Of a stretch of 40,199 nucleotides of DNA, positions 38,089 to 40,199 are shown piece after piece. The stretch covers positions 1 to 40,199 of the forward strand of contig CASDOS010000046.1 of assembly GCA_949282205.1 (NCBI GenBank), read 5' to 3'. The translations under genes and the position numbers were made by a program. The notes below the pieces were generated by a model. The model did no database searches. It was not told the origin of the DNA and worked only from the letters and a program-made list of their open reading frames with translations. This stretch comes from an uncultured Alphaproteobacteria bacterium. Its GTDB lineage: Bacteria > Pseudomonadota > Alphaproteobacteria > RF32 > CAG-239. Numbering within the stretch: the stretch's first letter is position 1; the number at the start of each line of letters is the position of its first letter.

Positions 38089-40199
38089 TTAGAAGTTATA
38101 TTGGTAGCCGACACTAAAGGCCCAAGGAACATCTACTTTGTCACCAAACTGAGAGGTAAACTCCATATATGCAGAACTATGAGAATTCCAAGTAGCATTA
38201 AGTCCCAAACTAAATTCGTAATGAAGGGAAGCTAAATCATCTTCAGCGAAATAATCGGCAATAGCAACAGAACTTTTGGCATCCCAATCATAAATCATAT
38301 TTACTTGAGAATAAGCATCAAGAACAACACCACTATCAAGGTAAAAAGATTTTCCGCCGGTAAATCCAAGAGAGTTACTTAAATAATCAGCGCTATCAGC
38401 TTGAATAAGCGTGTTAAAGTTTGTTTGGTAATCAACACCTTGAACATACATATAATTCATACCAAGAAACGGCGATAAGAACCAATCATTATCAAAATCA
38501 AAACGTTTACCCGCAGTTAAAGCTGTTTGCCATCCATCTGTATTAAATTTGGCAATAACGCTTTCACCGGCAGGGGTGTAGCTTCTGTTTTTTTGATGAT
38601 GTCTGAAATATGTTCCCATCACATCTAAGAAATACTTATTATCAGTAAGTAATGTTGAATATAAACCAAAGCTATACGTTTGCCCATCGCCTTGACCATC
38701 AACATCAAATTTTTGTTGCGAAGATGTAAAGCCTGAATAAAGACCGGCTGTTATATGAATACCGTCAGAAGAGAAAACTTGATGATCAAATCCAAGGCTT
38801 TCACCATAAATATCTGTACGGCTGGAGGTTCCGTCTTTATAATTTTGATTAACGCGCCTGCCAATGCCTTTAATCCACAATCCGTTATTATGATCAAAGT
38901 TTTGATGTTGGAAATGTAAGCGATTATACACAGGAGTTAAATGTGAGAAGAAGAGGGATGAAATAGCAGAAAAAGTATTTCTGGCAACATAAGTAGCGTC
39001 AGAAAGTTGCTCAGTATGTTCCAAAAACCAATCATTATTTTCTTGTACCAAATCGTAGCGATAAGCTCCCACATCAACAGCTCCGCCAACAAGATAAAAA
39101 CTATCATGAGTGGCAGTGCTTTCGTCAATAATCTTAAACTTATCGGGAGCAGTTCCCTGACTATAATCATTAATAATCAGTCCAAAATTACCATCTCCGT
39201 CTTGGACGTTAATATAATCGGAAATACCGGCCGCCAAGTTAGAACTCATAGAGAAAATACCACTACCACTAAGTTGATTGATATTAAGTGTTGAAAAAGA
39301 AGGATTATAGCCGATTTTTATAAGAGAATTATCGCTTTGTAAATCAGGAATGGAATTATTGCCGGAAATATAAAGAATACTATTACGAGCAGATGTAGAA
39401 CCAATAAGGTCACCTCCGCTAAATAAGCGTAAAGTTCCGTTTGAAAGCTGCGTGTTTTCTGCAGTAGCACCTTCTAAGAGAGTTAATATTCCACCATAAT
39501 TAATTTGTGAAGAAATAACTTTTCCACCGTTTTTGACTTCTTGCAAGCCGCTATTAACAACTGTATCGGAAGCTGTTCCGTAAACGATTTGCGTTCCGCC
39601 ATAAAGAGTTGAGGATTTAGCTTCTCCCCCAGCATAAACATTTTGTTTTCCGGCTAATAAAATTTGCGTATCGGTCGCCAAAGCATTTTGAAAAACATTC
39701 TGAGTACCTAAGGCATTAACAATAGTATGAGAAGCTTCCCCTCCGGCTAATACATTTTGTGTACCGGAAGCGTTAACCTTTGTATTGTAAGCCACGCCCC
39801 CATTTTGTACGGTTTGTGACCCCAAATAATTAACAGAGGCGTTATTACTTATACCTGCTACATATTCAAAACCAGAATTAATTGTCGTATTTTCGGCAAT
39901 AGCTCCGGCTAATATATTGACACGTCCACCTTTAATAAGCGTGTCAGTTGCAGTACTGCCCTTTTGAAATTCAGCAATACCACCGACATTAACGGTAGTA
40001 GAAAGAGCCGTCCCCGCGACAGAAATTGTCCCACCGTTAGAAACAACGGAGCCTTGCACCTGACCGCCGCTAAGAACAGTCTGCACACCTGAAGCGGAAA
40101 TTTGCGCATTTTCAGCCTGACCGCCACTTTGCACAGTCTGCATGCCGGCGGATATAATAGAACTCTGCGCCACACCGCCGTTTTGTATAAGTTGCTCCC
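38089..40199 (-). CDS. AIDA-type autotransporter adhesin, 3' part (5' end beyond the window)
   Basis: The frame is open to the right edge, beginning with a repeat fragment (EQLIQNGGVAQSS), so the gene starts outside. About 260 residues of AIDA-I-like repeats of roughly 19 residues are visible, with recurrent NASGTQNVLAGGEA, VNSGLQEVKNGGKV and INYGGILTLLEGATAENT. A linker with a pertactin-like region follows, then a C-terminal autotransporter barrel of about 280 residues ending FSVGYQYNF, with the terminal Phe expected for outer-membrane insertion. It would display a repeat passenger on the cell surface for adhesion or aggregation. Confidence 0.9.
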   Translation of the reverse strand, partial: EQLIQNGGVAQSSIISAGMQTVQSGGQAENAQISASGVQTVLSGGQVQGSVVSNGGTISVAGTALSTTVNVGGIAEFQKGSTATDTLIKGGRVNILAGAIAENTTINSGFEYVAGISNNASVNYLGSQTVQNGGVAYNTKVNASGTQNVLAGGEASHTIVNALGTQNVFQNALATDTQILLAGKQNVYAGGEAKSSTLYGGTQIVYGTASDTVVNSGLQEVKNGGKVISSQINYGGILTLLEGATAENTQLSNGTLRLFSGGDLIGSTSARNSILYISGNNSIPDLQSDNSLIKIGYNPSFSTLNINQLSGSGIFSMSSNLAAGISDYINVQDGDGNFGLIINDYSQGTAPDKFKIIDESTATHDSFYLVGGAVDVGAYRYDLVQENNDWFLEHTEQLSDATYVARNTFSAISSLFFSHLTPVYNRLHFQHQNFDHNNGLWIKGIGRRVNQNYKDGTSSRTDIYGESLGFDHQVFSSDGIHITAGLYSGFTSSQQKFDVDGQGDGQTYSFGLYSTLLTDNKYFLDVMGTYFRHHQKNRSYTPAGESVIAKFNTDGWQTALTAGKRFDFDNDWFLSPFLGMNYMYVQGVDYQTNFNTLIQADSADYLSNSLGFTGGKSFYLDSGVVLDAYSQVNMIYDWDAKSSVAIADYFAEDDLASLHYEFSLGLNATWNSHSSAYMEFTSQFGDKVDVPWAFSVGYQYNF

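Noticed and set aside
1..40199. CRISPR arrays, rRNA genes, prophage modules
   Set aside because: No spaced direct-repeat arrays, rRNA-like sequence or phage structural genes were seen on reading the window.

Overview
This window is AT-rich chromosomal DNA from a Gram-negative bacterium. It carries a chaperone-usher pilus, an autotransporter with a C-terminal outer-membrane barrel, a porin-like protein and a YgiW-type periplasmic protein. The order PpiD-like foldase (divergent) / tpiA-secG-pyrG is one I associate with Alphaproteobacteria. The AT-richness and surface-adhesion genes would fit a host-associated, for example gut, alphaproteobacterium. The lineage is an inference; no rRNA is present.

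Layout. Positions 1-133 are the end of an IS3-type insertion sequence. Positions 178-2601 hold a small nucleotidyltransferase, tRNA-Pro(CGG), endonuclease IV and an ArsP/DUF2899-type permease. Positions 2741-5649 hold four consecutive minus-strand genes that I do not recognise. All four lack clear Shine-Dalgarno sites, and three have a hairpin terminator immediately downstream while the fourth shares its neighbourhood with one. One of them encodes a secreted protein built of repeats. Positions 6163-13645 are housekeeping: trigger factor, tRNA-Leu(UAG), fmt, a PpiD-like foldase, then tpiA-secG-pyrG in the other direction, followed by an unknown membrane-anchored protein. Positions 14675-22045 (minus strand) are a CNNM/CBS transporter gene followed by a complete DUF4402-type chaperone-usher pilus operon: two pilins, a two-domain adhesin-like subunit, a chaperone and an usher.

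Positions 22123-24151 hold an Ogt-type DNA repair protein and a two-gene unit with a perfect MerR-type promoter/operator that makes an exported double carboxymuconolactone-decarboxylase protein. Positions 24200-27870 are a four-gene NAD salvage operon (NMN/NaMN adenylyltransferase, nicotinamidase, nicotinate phosphoribosyltransferase, NAD synthetase). Positions 27976-31561 hold a porin-like protein and a ygiW-qseB-qseC-like operon with a CTTAAG-N5-CTTAAG direct repeat in front. Positions 31718-38019 hold an MscS-family channel, an NTF2-like protein, gpsA and a large unknown protein with a KH RNA-binding domain. Positions 38089-40199 are the 3' part of an AIDA-type autotransporter that runs off the right edge.

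The most interesting finding is in the NAD salvage operon. Two separate non-coding stretches, one in front of the first gene and one between the first and second genes, fold into the same design. Each has a two-part hairpin with different stem sequences, an 11-nt loop of nearly identical sequence (G[C/A]AGGGCTTAT), an 11-nt linker, and then a sequence complementary to the loop. Each would make an H-type pseudoknot. In the first copy the pseudoknot strand can instead pair with a segment that otherwise hides the ribosome binding site. In the second copy the pseudoknot ends one base from the ribosome binding site. This looks like a tandem riboswitch controlling NAD salvage. The ligand (NAD+ or a precursor) is inferred only from the genes.
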